NCBI RefSeq assembly: GCF_035083965.1
Contig: NC_089738.1
Span: 19,623,234-19,687,233 of the forward strand
DNA length: 64,000 nucleotides
Direction of reading: 5' to 3'
Source: Branchiostoma lanceolatum
Taxonomy: Eukaryota; Chordata; Leptocardii; Amphioxiformes; Branchiostomatidae
This document shows, piece by piece, positions 47,201 through 59,487 of the stretch. Position 1 is the stretch's first letter. Every line of letters starts with the position of its first letter. Made by a program: the position numbers and the translations under genes. Under the pieces are notes generated by a model. The model had not been told where the DNA came from. It was given only the letters and a program-made list of their open reading frames with translations, and made no database searches.

Positions 47201-49995
47201 CTTCTTTTAGATATGATGTGGCATCCTTTTGCAGTACTGAAACTAAACTTTCTGGGGTACAAATCAGTTCCTTTGGTGGTTCTCCCATAGTTCCCTGTCT
47301 GCCAAGTGGAGTCTTGCTTGCCTTTGACATGGAGCCATCAAATGCAAACCCACGTGGTGTAACAGAGTCATAGTACCAGTCGTCAAGTGGATTCTCAGAG
47401 CAGAAGTTATTGAGAGATTTTATTCCCAGTGCTGGGAGAATAGTTTCTCCCAGGTTGACCACCTTGAGGTGTAGATAGTGGGTGAGGTTGCGGAAATAAA
47501 CAAGACATTGTTCGCATTCATCCTCTACCAAGATGGCAAACTCCAGGTCTGAGTATGGAGTTACCAGTGCTGTGGCCTGTGAACCCAAACCTATCAGGGC
47601 ATACTTACAGGGAGGGGGGCCCATTAACCCAATACACTCTTCTACAAGGAGGCTGATGAACTCCTTCCTTTGTTGTGCAATGTTCTCAAACACATGCCTG
47701 ATAGCCTGAGCTCGTTTTGCCTCTATCTCTTTGACACATGGGTCGTCCTCATCATGTACATATGGATCTAGTTGCTGGTCAATGGTTTCCATCTCCAGCT
47801 TGATCTGGTCCCGCATCTCCTTCAGCTGTTTCTTGTGTATTTCTGTTTCGTCTTCATTTACATTGTCATTAATATTCAGGACATATTTGATAAACAAACT
47901 ATGTAAATCTCTGATATCTGTGTCTATTTTACCATTGAGGACTTGATCCTCTGACCTGGCTATTGCTGCATTGTAGAGCGCTGCTGCTTTTACAAAGTCT
48001 CCCCCGTCTCCTGTTTGCTGACCTCGCTTACTGTAGACATCCCCCAACTTGCACAGGGGCTCCACCTCTCTCTGGTACTGCTGGGCTGTTGGGTCTGGGG
48101 TACATTTAAGTTATACAGTTTATCTGCCTGGTGTTCCACTGTGTATTGTCTTGTTGCAATTTTCAATAAAGAATACAGAAAATTTATACTGGCAAATCAG
48201 TTCTATTCTAAGATGGCACAAATGTTTCCAGAAGCGAAATAACGTCTGAATATAGATCCAAATGACCTCCACTGCACTGTCGGATTAGGGTACTAGTATA
48301 TCTTTTAACAGGGATAGGATCATATATATTCAGATGTAAAGACAGACCATTATCTCTATACTCTTACATAAGTGTATTGCACACCGTAGGCACAAGGATA
48401 GCTTCTGGACAGTATCTTATAAAGCGTTTATAACAAGGTGTGGCTTTCTCCTTACCTCGTACATGTACCGTTTTGAGTGCAGCTGCAAAGTGCTGCTCTG
48501 CTGAGTCCAGGTCTACCCTGGCAAAGGAAGATTCACCTTCCGTAAGGAGATCTTTGTACTTCCTAGAAACGATGTAGGGAATAGTACGCGTTATTTTGAC
48601 AACTTTTGCATGAACATTATATAGTACAAAGAGGTTAACGTGGAAGATCTAGGACCCTACAATGCTATAAAAACTTCTTCGAATCCAAATATGCATTTTA
48701 CTAACCTATGTGTGAGCTTTGTTTCTTCCATACTTCGAGATGCAGCAATGGTCATTTGTGGCTCTACCCATTTGCTGTGAAGCAGAAGGAAAAAGCAATA
48801 CGATAAACATATAGAATTAATTCTTTTATATTCAGCAAGAGACGAACTACTTCAAGGAAAGGTACACGCTTGTCTCACGACAAAAATCGTCAAATAATGT
48901 CCCCTACCCTGTTACGCCAGCTTGAAGATGACTGTCCTGAATTTTGCCAGTTCTTGTTTTGTTCCCACTCTGCTTTCCTACTGCTCTTCTTCCTCTCTTT
49001 GCTGATTTGCGTGGTGAGGAATGCTGCCGGCAAATCAAGAGGTGTTGGCCTTTTTAGGCGTCTCCTTTCGTAATCCCACACACATGTATAAGATAATGTA
49101 GCAGCGCATAACTCTATAATCATGTACGCATAATACAGAGACCACAAACTACAGTGACCTTTGTAAATGGAGATAAACATAAATAAACGAAGATGATGAT
49201 GATGAAAGGCCAGTTCTTCCGGTAATTGTGGTCTACAAAACATACTTGCATAACAGATCCTGTACATATACATGTAGGTGAAATCATCGATGTATCTAAA
49301 CTTACCTTTGGCACTGTTTTCTTGATCTTGTCCATGTACTTTATACGATGGTACAGAGTCTGTTTTGTCTCAGAATCCTCACATCTTGTCAGTGCCTTAT
49401 TGTACATGGCTGCCGCCTTGGAGTACTGTGATACGTCAGATGTTGCCTTCCCTTTTCTGAGGTACAAGTCTCCAAGAGACTTCAGTGCCTCAACCTCCAA
49501 CAACACATCGCCATCTGCAATTGCCGTTACTAATGCTTCTGTGAAAGTGTCGTCAAGAGAACGGCAGGATTTCCCGACGCTTCTGTCCAATTTGTAACAG
49601 ATGTCTGCCACCCTTAAGACATTGTTAGAAGTGCCCCAATCGTCTGTTGAGAAGCGCTGTGGAGTATACCCCAACAGTTGTCTGTAGAGTTTCTCCGCGT
49701 ACCCGATGCGATGTTCCAGTGTCTGTCCCATGTCTGGATCTGTGCAGCGCAGTAGGGCAGCAGCATACAGGCCAGTAGCCTTGCAAAACTCTGTCGAATC
49801 ATTTCTGAGCTTGCCTTTCTTAAGATACAGGTCTCCAATACTCTTTAGTACCTCTACTTCAATAACGTGATCGCTCGTAACAATAGCTCGTATCAGGGCT
49901 CGGCCATATCCAACTTGACTTCCTTTATAACTCTTGATGAACAACTCCAAGTCCTGTAGCTTGTTTGCCAGGCTATTCACATCCATGTCGGACAT
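44296..49995 (-). CDS. NTase-TPR protein, gene 1 (frameshifted near its 3' end)
   Basis: Exons I can place: 49306-49995 (230 codons from ATG), 48706-48774, 48456-48562 and the long exon 44296-48094. A further exon between 49306 and 48774 is needed because the phases do not match; a Lys/Arg-rich frame at about 48908-49070 is a candidate I could not resolve. The first exon repeats the helical unit LKSxGDLYLxKGK twice. The long exon opens with the same unit ([13 protein letters not shown]), then a Glu/Lys helix, then a nucleotidyltransferase-like motif [20 protein letters not shown] with the GS and the two acidic residues. After a helical region come about fifteen 44-residue TPR units of the kinesin-light-chain kind (ALNNLGLAWGNLGD, [14 protein letters not shown]). 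Near 45012-45025 one base too many shifts the frame; reading continues in the next frame with LSYLEQALQMCRNIYGE and three more repeats. This may be a real mutation or an assembly error. Confidence 0.75.
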
Positions 49996-50043
49996 TGTTT
50001 CGTTGTTAGGCCTTGTCACATCGGATTAGACTTAAAATCTCAC

Positions 50044-50270
50044 CTGGATGTCTGAGACTCCACAGCTGTGGTCCTGTCTTAGTAGAGACTTGCCTGTTTC
50101 TCCCTACACAAGCGGACATTCTGGTTTTCCCCTCCGACTCAGCCGCGGGACTTTCCGTGTGTCGCTGCCGGGGCTTTCCATTCCGTCACGCCTACGTCAC
50201 ACGTCTTTTGTGTCTGAGTAAACAACGACAAGAGGTCACCTGTTACCTGATACTGTTTACACTTTGAACA
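50044..50270 (-). promoter_or_regulatory. Promoter and non-coding first exon of NTase-TPR gene 1, paired kB sites
   Basis: GGGACTTTCC at 50147-50156 and GGGGCTTTCC at 50170-50179 match the NF-kB consensus, separated by 13 bases. TACGTCA at 50193-50199 is CRE-like. A minus-strand splice donor (GTGAGA) ends a leader exon at 50044. The block is homologous to that of gene 2. Confidence 0.65.
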
Positions 50271-52350
50271 CCTTGGCCCATAACATCGCTAGCACCCTAC
50301 CCTCTATTGCTGTAATATCTTATGTTGGCTTCATGGGAAAGTCATCTTAAAACCGTTGAAGAGAGCTACAAGAAGCCACCCTTAAGCCTTTGTTTTGAGA
50401 ACTACACAGCAACTCCATGTATGTGTGAATCAGCCTCGAAAATATCCCGCATTTACAACATGCCTTCATTCAAGCCAGCCTTGACTCTCGACAACATGTC
50501 TGCTGGGGACAGTAATTTTAGCTACTACAGTAATGCATGTTTCATTTGTAATTCAGGACTGCTATATATATTTCATCCTTCTTCATATTGACGTTGTAAA
50601 CACCTAGACAATGACTTTGACCCTTAGAGAGGTGTGCTAGACGCTGAAGTGACATCTTGAACTGAAAAAAAGTTGCACCCACCTTTTGTTTCAACGATGG
50701 CTCTGCTGGGTTGAAAGATTTAGAATATCAAACTCTGCGTTTAAATTCCAAATATTGTGGGTCCGAGAAGATCGCATCGCCAGGTTCGATACAAGCGTCA
50801 TCAACCCAGAAGTAAGTCACCCAGGTGCGGTGCCCTGGCAAGAGGTCATGGGGTCAAATCCTAGCATGCTTTGCACTGCAATATTACGTCGACAGGTGAA
50901 TTTCACCGAGGCCGGCAGGAGACGAGTATACGATACTACAATAAGTATGCAATATATCTTTAAATACATATTGTAATATATTGGTCCAAGCTTTGAGGAA
51001 ACCAACACATTTACGTGTAGCAAATAGAGAGCCGATCAAAAAATAGTATAGTCTAACTCTAACAGCTGATCTGAAAAATATCTTAGGGATTTTATGATTA
51101 CCCAGAAATATAATTGTATTGTTTCGTTTTTGCAGCTGATATGGCAAATGAGCTTTATCTGATGCTCCATAGCACCGTGTTTTAGATCGTTGACTTGTTT
51201 TATGGTTAATGAGTGCACCACCACTTCAACGTGTTTCATGTAACTTTATTTTGACATGCAAGTCGATTTTGACAAACTGAAAAACAAACTGAGTGGAGGT
51301 AGGCTAACATCTGTCTAAGACATTTTCCAACTTTAAGTACAAAATTCGTGTCACATTATGTGGTATTTCGAGTTACCACTAAGATATTCTTGACTGGTGT
51401 ACAACCACTTCAATTTTTTTCCACACAATCTAAAAGAGGCTCCATATAATAAGGAAATCACAAAGTCACTATTTACAGCAATTTCATCCCTGTACATTTC
51501 TATTTACACAACAATGTATTAGAGAAAATCTATGTTGTAACAAGTTACTTTTTTATTCCATGTGTATATAGTATAGACCTTACATCCTTTGAAAATCCCA
51601 CATATGTCACAAGTCCCTATAAGTATTACACGATTAATACTTTATCAACACTCCTTTTAACAGGTACGGTTTAATTCAGACACGTTTAACAAAGCATAGG
51701 TATCAAATCATAAAGGAACAAAACTTTGCAATGTTGACGACCATGAAGAAAAGTTTTGTGGGAATATTTCTTGCAGTGTCTTTGCCCTGCTTTGTACAAA
51801 TTGTAATCTTATATTCTATCCTTTTTGACTTGGGTAAAATCGCTTCTTTTTAATCATCTGTAGAGACAAGAGAGCTGCAAGCATAATACATTTTCATGAA
51901 ATAGACCGACTGAAATGTTTTTATCACTCAACAATGATTGCGACAAACGAGATCTGTCAACTGTTTCATCTACACTACGTTGTCATGTGTCTTGTATCAG
52001 TTTGTACTTTTTCTCTTCATGCTTAATCTACCTAGTGATTTCCAATGTTTCTTGTGAGGAACTGATTGACTTTATGTAACTTATGTGACCCCCAAGGAAA
52101 TACCGAGCCTGTATAACGCTGCAAGTAACTCATTGATGTCAGGATATATGTTGATACAATGTTTATACATCTTATGCCTCAACGCTCTTGTTGCTTCTGT
52201 TGCCACCGTCAATATGTTGTAAGGCTCAACTACTAGTTATGTACTTCAATGTGCTATACTCTTTCAATAAACGTTTCTAAACACCTACACGTATTTTCTG
52301 AATGCCTTAACAGCAAACGCGATGTGGTTTCCGGGTGTGGAAGTGTCTGT
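50271..52350. other. Intergenic region between the two NTase-TPR genes
   Basis: No coding exon is supported. About 51490-51900 shares ordered stretches with 59940-60330 (for example GTACATTTCTATTTACACA and TTTTAATCATCTGTAG-like blocks), so both look like copies of one 3' flank. Confidence 0.5.
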
Positions 52351-55300
52351 TCATAGAGGATTATTATTAGAATTCATGTTAACAGGTGAATGACCATGGT
52401 GTTCAGATAACTCCTGGTGCTTATTAAGTAGGTGGACAGCGTCAGATTTCGAAAGTGGTGCATCTGGGTCCTCACTATAGAGACGCCTGCACATCTGCAG
52501 AACCTGTAAACAGTAGTTTATTATTTTTCTGCCATCACCCAGATGGCCCCAAGCTTCCCCCACTTTTATAAGTGAGTCAACAATATCTGGATGAGCTGTA
52601 GTCGAACCAAACTGATGTCTGTGCATCTGTAGTGCCTCTTCATGATAGCTTACTGCTCTTCTGTGATTGCCCTGACAGGTCCATACATGCCCAATCTCAT
52701 CAAGTAATCTAGCAATATCAGGATGTGACGTACCATGACCATAGATACCTTTGTACATCTGCAGACCCTGTTCGAGGTAGGTGATAGCTTTCTTCTGATC
52801 ACCTAGTAAGTGCCAAGTTTGTCCTAGATGTTCCAGTGATTCGGCAATGTCAGGATGTGCTGTGCTCTTACCATAGACACTCTTGTACATCTGAAGTGCC
52901 TGCTTATGGTAGTCAAGTCCCTTTCTGTAATCTTCCAGGCCTCTCCAAGCTTGGCCGATATGGTTAAGTGTGTTGGCAATGTCGGTTTGTGTCGTGTGTC
53001 GGCCATATATACACCGGAACATCTGCAGGGCCTTTTCATAGTAGCCAAGTCCTTTTCTATAATCGCCAAAGCACCTCCAAGCCTGCCCAATGTTGTTCAG
53101 TAGGAGAGCAATATCAGCATGTGCCGTGCCCTGGCCATAGAGACTTTTACACATCTGCAGCGATTCTTCATACAAACTTATTTCTTTCTTAGAGTCCCCC
53201 AGGTTGTGCCAGGCCCGTCCTAGGTTGTTGAGTGCGCAGAAAATGGCAGGATGTGCTGTACTCTGACCATAGATTCTCCTGCACATCTGCAGTACTTTTT
53301 CATGATAGCTGAGCGCTTTGTTGTAATCACTCAGGGAATCCCATGCTTGTCCCATGTTGCTGAGTGACTTGGCAACAGAATCATTTTCTGATCTTTGGCC
53401 ATAGAAACTCTTGTTGTCCTGTAATGCTTGTTCATAATAACTGAGTGCTTTCCTATGATCACCAAGCTTGCTCCACGCTTTCCCAAGCTTGTTTAGAATC
53501 AAGGTAATGTCAGGATGTGCTTTAGTTGGACCATAGATGTTCTTCCACATTTGCAGCGCCTGTTCATAGTAGCTGATTGCCTTTCTGTAATCACCTAGAT
53601 CGAACCAGACTGACCCCGTGCATTTAAGTGATTGGGCCATGTTAGGGTGTGCTGTACTCTGGCCATAGTATATTCTGTCCATTCGTAGCCCTTGCTCGTA
53701 ATAGATAATAGCTTTCTGTAAATTGCCCGAATTACGCAAGGCCTTCCCTGCATTGCGAAGTGAGATTACAATGTTAGGATGCGCTCTTTTCTGACCATAG
53801 ACCTCCTTTATTATCTTCATTTGCTCCTCTGTGTAGGATATTGACCTCTTGTGATCGCCTAGATTTTCCCAGGCTGACGCCAAGCCATTTAGGGACGCGG
53901 CAATTTGAAGACGTGCCGATGCGGTATTTTTACAAATCTGCAGTGCTTGTTCATGGTAGGTTATTGCTTTTCTGTCATCTCCCAGACCTGACCAAGCATG
54001 TCCTAGAATATTGAGGGAGTTTATCGCAAGATTTATCATATCCTGAGAGCCCGAAATACCTGCTTTATTCTGAAGGGCCTGTTCAGCATAGCTGATTACC
54101 ACCTCACTATGAGCTAGTTTGTCCCAAAGCTTCCCTAGGGTATCGATATCAACATGTGCTGTATTCTGAACAAAGATGGCTCCGAAAGGTATCTGCAGTG
54201 TCTTTTCAATGCAGCAGATTGCTTTTTTATTATCACCCACACCAGACCAAGCAAGCCCAAGTTTAATTAACAGGTCTACCTTCTCAATATCATCTTCAGC
54301 GTTCTTCAGGGCCTCGCTATAGCAGCTGATGGCCAGATTATATTTGCATAACTCAGAGTACATCATCCCTTGTGCTCTTGGAGAAACGTCATATAAATCA
54401 CGGTCAGACAAAGGATCAAGATCTGGGTTCTTTCCAAACCGTCTGAACAGAAGCTTCATGAGAGGAAATGATGTGTAAAAGTATCTGAAAAGCTGCCTTT
54501 CATTTGGGAGATGGAAAATCGGTATCAGTGCGCTTGTTTGTACTTTATCGTTAGCCTGTAGGCATGGTTTCTTTTCATGTGGCGCTGTTTCCAGCGAGGG
54601 AAAAGCTGACAGGTTTTCCCTCTGTCCTCCATTTGCAATGTAGGTTCTAAGCCTAAGTTCTGCTGAGATACTGGTGAGTACTGTCAGGTGGTGTGCGTTG
54701 CTGGGACTGATTACTCTTTGTTTTTCCATTTCCTCTATTGTCTTCCAAACTGTAGTAGGGATAATGAATGCGAAGAGTGCTAAGCAATCCACTGCTACAG
54801 CTGGGAAGCGATAAAGCTCTTTCTTTACATCCAAACGTGTTAGTGAAATCGATATTGACATTGTTGTTCCTTCAGCACCAAAACTTTTTTTCATAGTTTC
54901 CGTCAGTGTCTCCTGTGCCAGTTGTTGGGCCATTGTACCTCCATCAGCTTGCAATATCTTCCCTGTGATCCCCATATATCTATCGAGCAGACCATGGTCC
55001 CCTATTATCAGGCACGGGTTTCTCAATATGGTGGCAAGGTGATATCCTTCCTTTAGGTATAATGTGGCATCATTTTTTAATATTGACACCATGTTTTCTG
55101 GGGTGCAGATAAGTTCACTGGGTGGTTGGTTGTTTGTTCCCTGTCTACCCAGTGGATACTTACTTGCCTTTGGCATGGAGCCATCAAATGCAAACCCACG
55201 TGGTGTAACAGAGTCATAGTACCAGTTGTCAAGTGGATTCTCCGAGTAGAAGTCATTGAGAGACTTTAATCCCAGTGCTGGGAGAATGGTTTCTCCCAGG

Positions 55301-58300
55301 TTGACCACCTTGAGGTGTAGATAGTGGGTGAGGTTGCGGAAATAAACAAGGCATTTCTCCGTTTCCTTCTCTACCAAGATGGCAAACTCCAGGTCTGAGT
55401 ATGGAGTTACCAGTCCTGTGGCCTGTGAACCCAAACCTATCAGGGCATACTTACAGGGAGGGGGACCCATTAACCCAATACACTCTTCTACAAGCAGGCT
55501 GATGAACTCCTTTCTTTGTTGTGCAATTTTCTCAAACAACTGCCTGACAGCCTGAGCTCGTTTTGCCTCTATCTCTTTGACACATGGGTCGTCCTCATCA
55601 TGTACATAGGGATCCAGCTGCTGGTCAATGGTTTCCATCTCCAGCTTGATCTGGTCCCGCATCTCCTTCAGCTGTTTCTTGTGTTTTTGTATGCCATTTT
55701 GGCTCACCATGTACTTGATACCTAGTATATATTTACACAAAGACCTGTCTACCTCTCTGATAGTTTTAACTATGTTACTATTGAGGACTACATCCTCTGA
55801 CCTGGCTATTGCTGCATTGTAGAGCGCTGCTGCTTTGACAAAGTCTCCCCCGTCTCCTGTTTGCTGACCTCGCTTACTGTAGACATCCCCCAACTTGCAC
55901 AGGGGCTCCACCTCTCTCTGGTACTGCTGGGCTGTGGGATCTGACAGAAAATGATTTTAGCTGTTGGAATTGTATAAGAAAGCCGTGACATTACTCGGAT
56001 TCTCATTATTGACAGTGTTTACACTTGGAAAAGAGTGTACACTGTTGCATGTGTTAAGGAGACTAGATCTATTAGTTTACCATATCATTATTTTCAGGGG
56101 AAAGTTCTGCACTATTATACAAGAAGTTTCCCTCTTACCTCTCACATGTACCGTCTTGAGTGCAGCTGCAAAGTGCTGCTCTGCTGAGTCCAGGTCTGCC
56201 CTGGCAAGGGATGATTCCCCTTCTTTAAGATGGTCCTTGTATTGACTTGAAATGAAATTTAGGGTTTCAGTACAAGCATGTGGTTACTCATGTATAATCT
56301 GTAAAACAAATATACATATATATGGAACTGCACGTTGCATATTGTCTACATCTTTCTGAACCTGTCATTGTCATCCATTCCAGGTGTAATGATGGTCATA
56401 CCTGGTTCGCTAAAACGATGAAAACAAAACTAATCATACGAAACATAATTCTATCATCGATCACTGTGTGCCGCTTTATCAACTTTGTGACGCTTTCACC
56501 TACCTTTCCATACATGGATTGAGATGTTGGTCCTCAAAAACACCAGTTTCCATGACGACGCCCAACTCGTGCTCCTCCAGATCCTGTGGTGACGGTTTCT
56601 GCATCATTCAATATCAAGGGTCGAAAATATGTTGTAAGCATTTTTATGATGATTGCTATGCCGGTTAGATTAACGATTAACTGACATGCCATTTATGATC
56701 TAAGATAAGTTTGCATGGCTGTGTTGATGTATAGTGTTCATTAATGATCTCAATTTTGTTTTATTTAAATCACCTACTACAGATGCTGTTTTGATTCGGA
56801 TCAGAAAAACAAACAAACGTTTGAAACTGTTTTATAACAAACGGCATATTGAGTCCGGTTGCAGATTGTCCACTACACTAATATATACTACCAGGAAAAA
56901 CAATTTACTCACCGCTTCTTGATCTTGTCCAAATATAAGACCCTTCAAACCCTCTCGCCACATTGATATTTCAGCGACAAACCATTCCCAAAGCTTCCTC
57001 GTCATGTCGGCTATGTGGGCGTAAGCCGTACTCGCTTTGCTTCGTCCGATTGTTTGCCTCTGCTGGGCGGTGGGATCTGAGGAGAAAGATCGAACTTTAC
57101 GTTGTGCATTCTCCTTTATTGTAGCATAACGTCTACTTCATCCATGAACCAAGGGGAGAGGGGGATGTAAACTTGATTACGTTTTGGGGCGCATTCCTCT
57201 CGTCTCAGTGCCACCTAGTACTAGTACTAGAGAGAAGTAGCTCATATCACCTTTTCACCGAGGAAGGGGGCAGAAGGACCACTAGACAGTGGCAGGAAAG
57301 AAGAATACGTTGTGAAAACTCTAATATCCTTAGACCATTGGTAGTAATGTGCTTTGAAAAGTTGAACTTCAAAAGCTCGAGGGCTATTATTTAGCAACTA
57401 TGCAAAGGTTTGATAGTTACAAAATCTTTAACCTGAGGTATCTCCTTACCCTTGAAATGTACCGTCTTAAATGCAGCTTCAAAGTCCTGCTTGGCCCTGG
57501 TAAGGGGGGTTTCATCTTTCTTAAGGTGGTTCTCGAAATGGCTGAAAATGAGGATTGGTCATTGCTGGTATCAATGTTTCGCTATAATACCGAACGTGCA
57601 AACAAACTAACTAGTGTATTATGATTTTCAAATCAGGCTCTTCTGCAATATGCAGTAATGTGCAAACATCTTCTAATCTTAACCAACTTTGGAAGGTTTG
57701 ATGTAAGTTTTACCCTACCTTTCTAGTTTGTCTGTATCAGTTTCCGGGCTGTTCACTGACTTGTCCCCGGCGTTAGATCTTCTTTTTCTCCGTCTTGGCT
57801 TATTCGGCAAAGGCTTCTGATCGATTTGAAACAGTTTTATGATTATTGTTTTACCGTCTTATAAACTACTACTGATCAAGTGAATCACACCTCCCTCCCC
57901 TCCCCAGGAAATCCTACAGACGGCGTAAATATGTTATACTATTTTTTTTTGTTTTCAGTTAACGCACTGTTTAGGTTTGCTATAATTGTGTTGTGACGGC
58001 TGTCGTTTTTTAACAGTTCCGCTGGATACTGAACATTCGTACAGTTAGATTGCATGCTCCGTAAGGCTAGGAGCCGCGTAAGTCATATTTTATATCAAAC
58101 AATGCCTATTTTGGCTAACACATTACACACACAAATGACTGGTTAAACCAAGGAGGTTAAGTTTAAACAAAACTTCTCACCTTACTCACTGCCTCCCTGA
58201 CCTTATCCGCATACAAGACACGACCGGCGTCCTCGCTATGTTGCGTCTTGAGGTGCAGCTCAAACTCCTGTAGCTTCTTCGCCATGTCGGTTAGGTCGAT

Positions 58301-58309
58301 GTCAGACAT
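52351..58309 (-). CDS. NTase-TPR protein, gene 2 (intact)
   Basis: Seven exons: 58181-58309, 57719-57816, 57450-57541, 56913-57076, 56504-56598, 56139-56245 and 52351-55940; total 4275 bases, 1424 residues, with all phases agreeing. The start [20 protein letters not shown] parallels gene 1. Exon 2 is a basic linker (NKPRRRKRR). Exons 3 and 6 are paralogous to each other ([18 protein letters not shown]). The large exon has, from MEPLCKLG: a helical repeat (1-45), a charged helix (75-130), the NTase motif [19 protein letters not shown] (about 150-170), a helical domain (290-480), and about fourteen 44-residue TPR units (520-1170) ending in a polar tail. GS followed by DLE fits the hG[GS]...[DE]h[DE] signature of nucleotidyltransferases; substrate and activity are unknown. 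TPR arrays usually bind partner proteins. Confidence 0.85.
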
Positions 58310-58813
58310 CGTTACTCTGTTTATAGTCTCGTCCGAAGTTTAGCCTTCAACACATCAGAGAGAGAGAGAGAGGGAGAGTACATCAGTTCCTTTAGAGGTA
58401 TTTCGAAAGATTCGTTACTTGCTACATCTCTACCTAACTAGTCTTTCCTCGATATTGCCGACCGTTATCAACAGCTCTGCAAGCCACATATTGTTCAAAT
58501 ATTTTTCTGAATCCTTCTGCAGACTTTGATCCTTTATTTGAGGTATTCGGTCTGACGGCGTCTCCCATCGATGCGAGGGCAGACCAAAGATATTCTGAAA
58601 AAAAATGTTAACTTTGCAAAGATAGTGATAGACAACACTCGATCACAGGACGAAAACTTACGTCTAGGAGACGAAATACTGACGTCTGTTTTCTTTGACG
58701 AAATACTGACGTCTGTTTTCTTTGACAAAGCTAAATACTTTGAATACAATTGTATGGATCAAAATCAAATCCAGCCATTGCTTCCTGAATCTACGGAATA
58801 AACAGACACTTAC

Positions 58814-58983
58814 CTGGGTAGAGACTTGCCAGTTTTACCTTGTCCTGGTAAAAATGCTCCAGGTCTACCAAGCTTGGTCTACCTTATACATAAGCTGGCG
58901 AAAGTTCTGGGTTTTCCCTCGATCTCAGACGGGACTTTCCGTGTGCCCCAGCCGGGACTTTCCATTGACTCACGCTTACGTCA
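58814..58983 (-). promoter_or_regulatory. Promoter and non-coding first exon of NTase-TPR gene 2, paired kB sites
   Basis: Two perfect kB motifs GGGACTTTCC lie at 58931-58940 and 58954-58963, again 13 bases apart. TGACTCA (AP-1) at 58966-58972 and TACGTCA (CRE-like) at 58977-58983 follow. A leader exon ends with donor GTAAGT, exon edge 58814. Confidence 0.65.
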
Positions 58984-59157
58984 ACAATCCTCTGTACGCC
59001 TTTTGTCCGTGACTGGATATAGAGTGACCGACGATGAAAAGCGCCTCGATACCTGATGCTTCTGTGTTTGTTTACACCTTGGTTCACCGTGGTCACTAGC
59101 AAAATTTGAACAGCGACAGTTGGAAAGATCATTGTTTCCTCATCTTTGCTGTAACTT

Positions 59158-59487
59158 TAGTAGCGTGCGTAGTCCAGTGGTTAGCGATCTTGCCTCTGGA
59201 ACTAGAAGCCCCGGGTTCGATCCCGGCCGTGTCGCTCACCCGACATGCACGCTACCGTTAAAGATCGCAGTCCTTAGGACGGGACGTTAAGCCGTGGTCC
59301 ACTGTTCATTGTGCTTGTCGAAAAGAGCTAGGGGAATTTCCCCGGTACACTGAACCTGTAAATACTGTACATAGCGACTGTCTCCCCTGTTACGACCAGT
59401 GGAAGAGTAGCTCATCTGTTCATTGAGTTCATTTGAGCTAAACTGGTTCGAGATTCCTTTCCTTTTCCTTCCTTTCCTTTCCTTTTA
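59158..59487 (+). mobile_element. tRNA-derived SINE
   Basis: The head resembles a tRNA with box A (TAGTCCAGTGGTTAGCG, about 59170-59186) and box B (GGGTTCGATCCC, 59213-59224). A unique body of about 200 bases follows, ending in a pyrimidine-rich CCTTTCCTTTT tail. A truncated relative is at 41199-41345. Confidence 0.85.

Noticed and set aside
48890-49075. Lys/Arg-rich frame as an exon of NTase-TPR gene 1
   Set aside because: A comparable exon exists in gene 2, but no acceptor/donor pair found here satisfies the phases of its neighbours, so it is not called.
50686-50976. 96-codon plus-strand open frame with a box-B-like GGGGTCAAATCC
   Set aside because: Could be a tRNA-derived repeat, but no box A or second copy was found in the window, so neither gene nor SINE is called.
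59169-59240. Functional tRNA gene
   Set aside because: Box A and box B are present, but the sequence continues into a SINE body with a pyrimidine-rich tail and the cloverleaf stems pair poorly.
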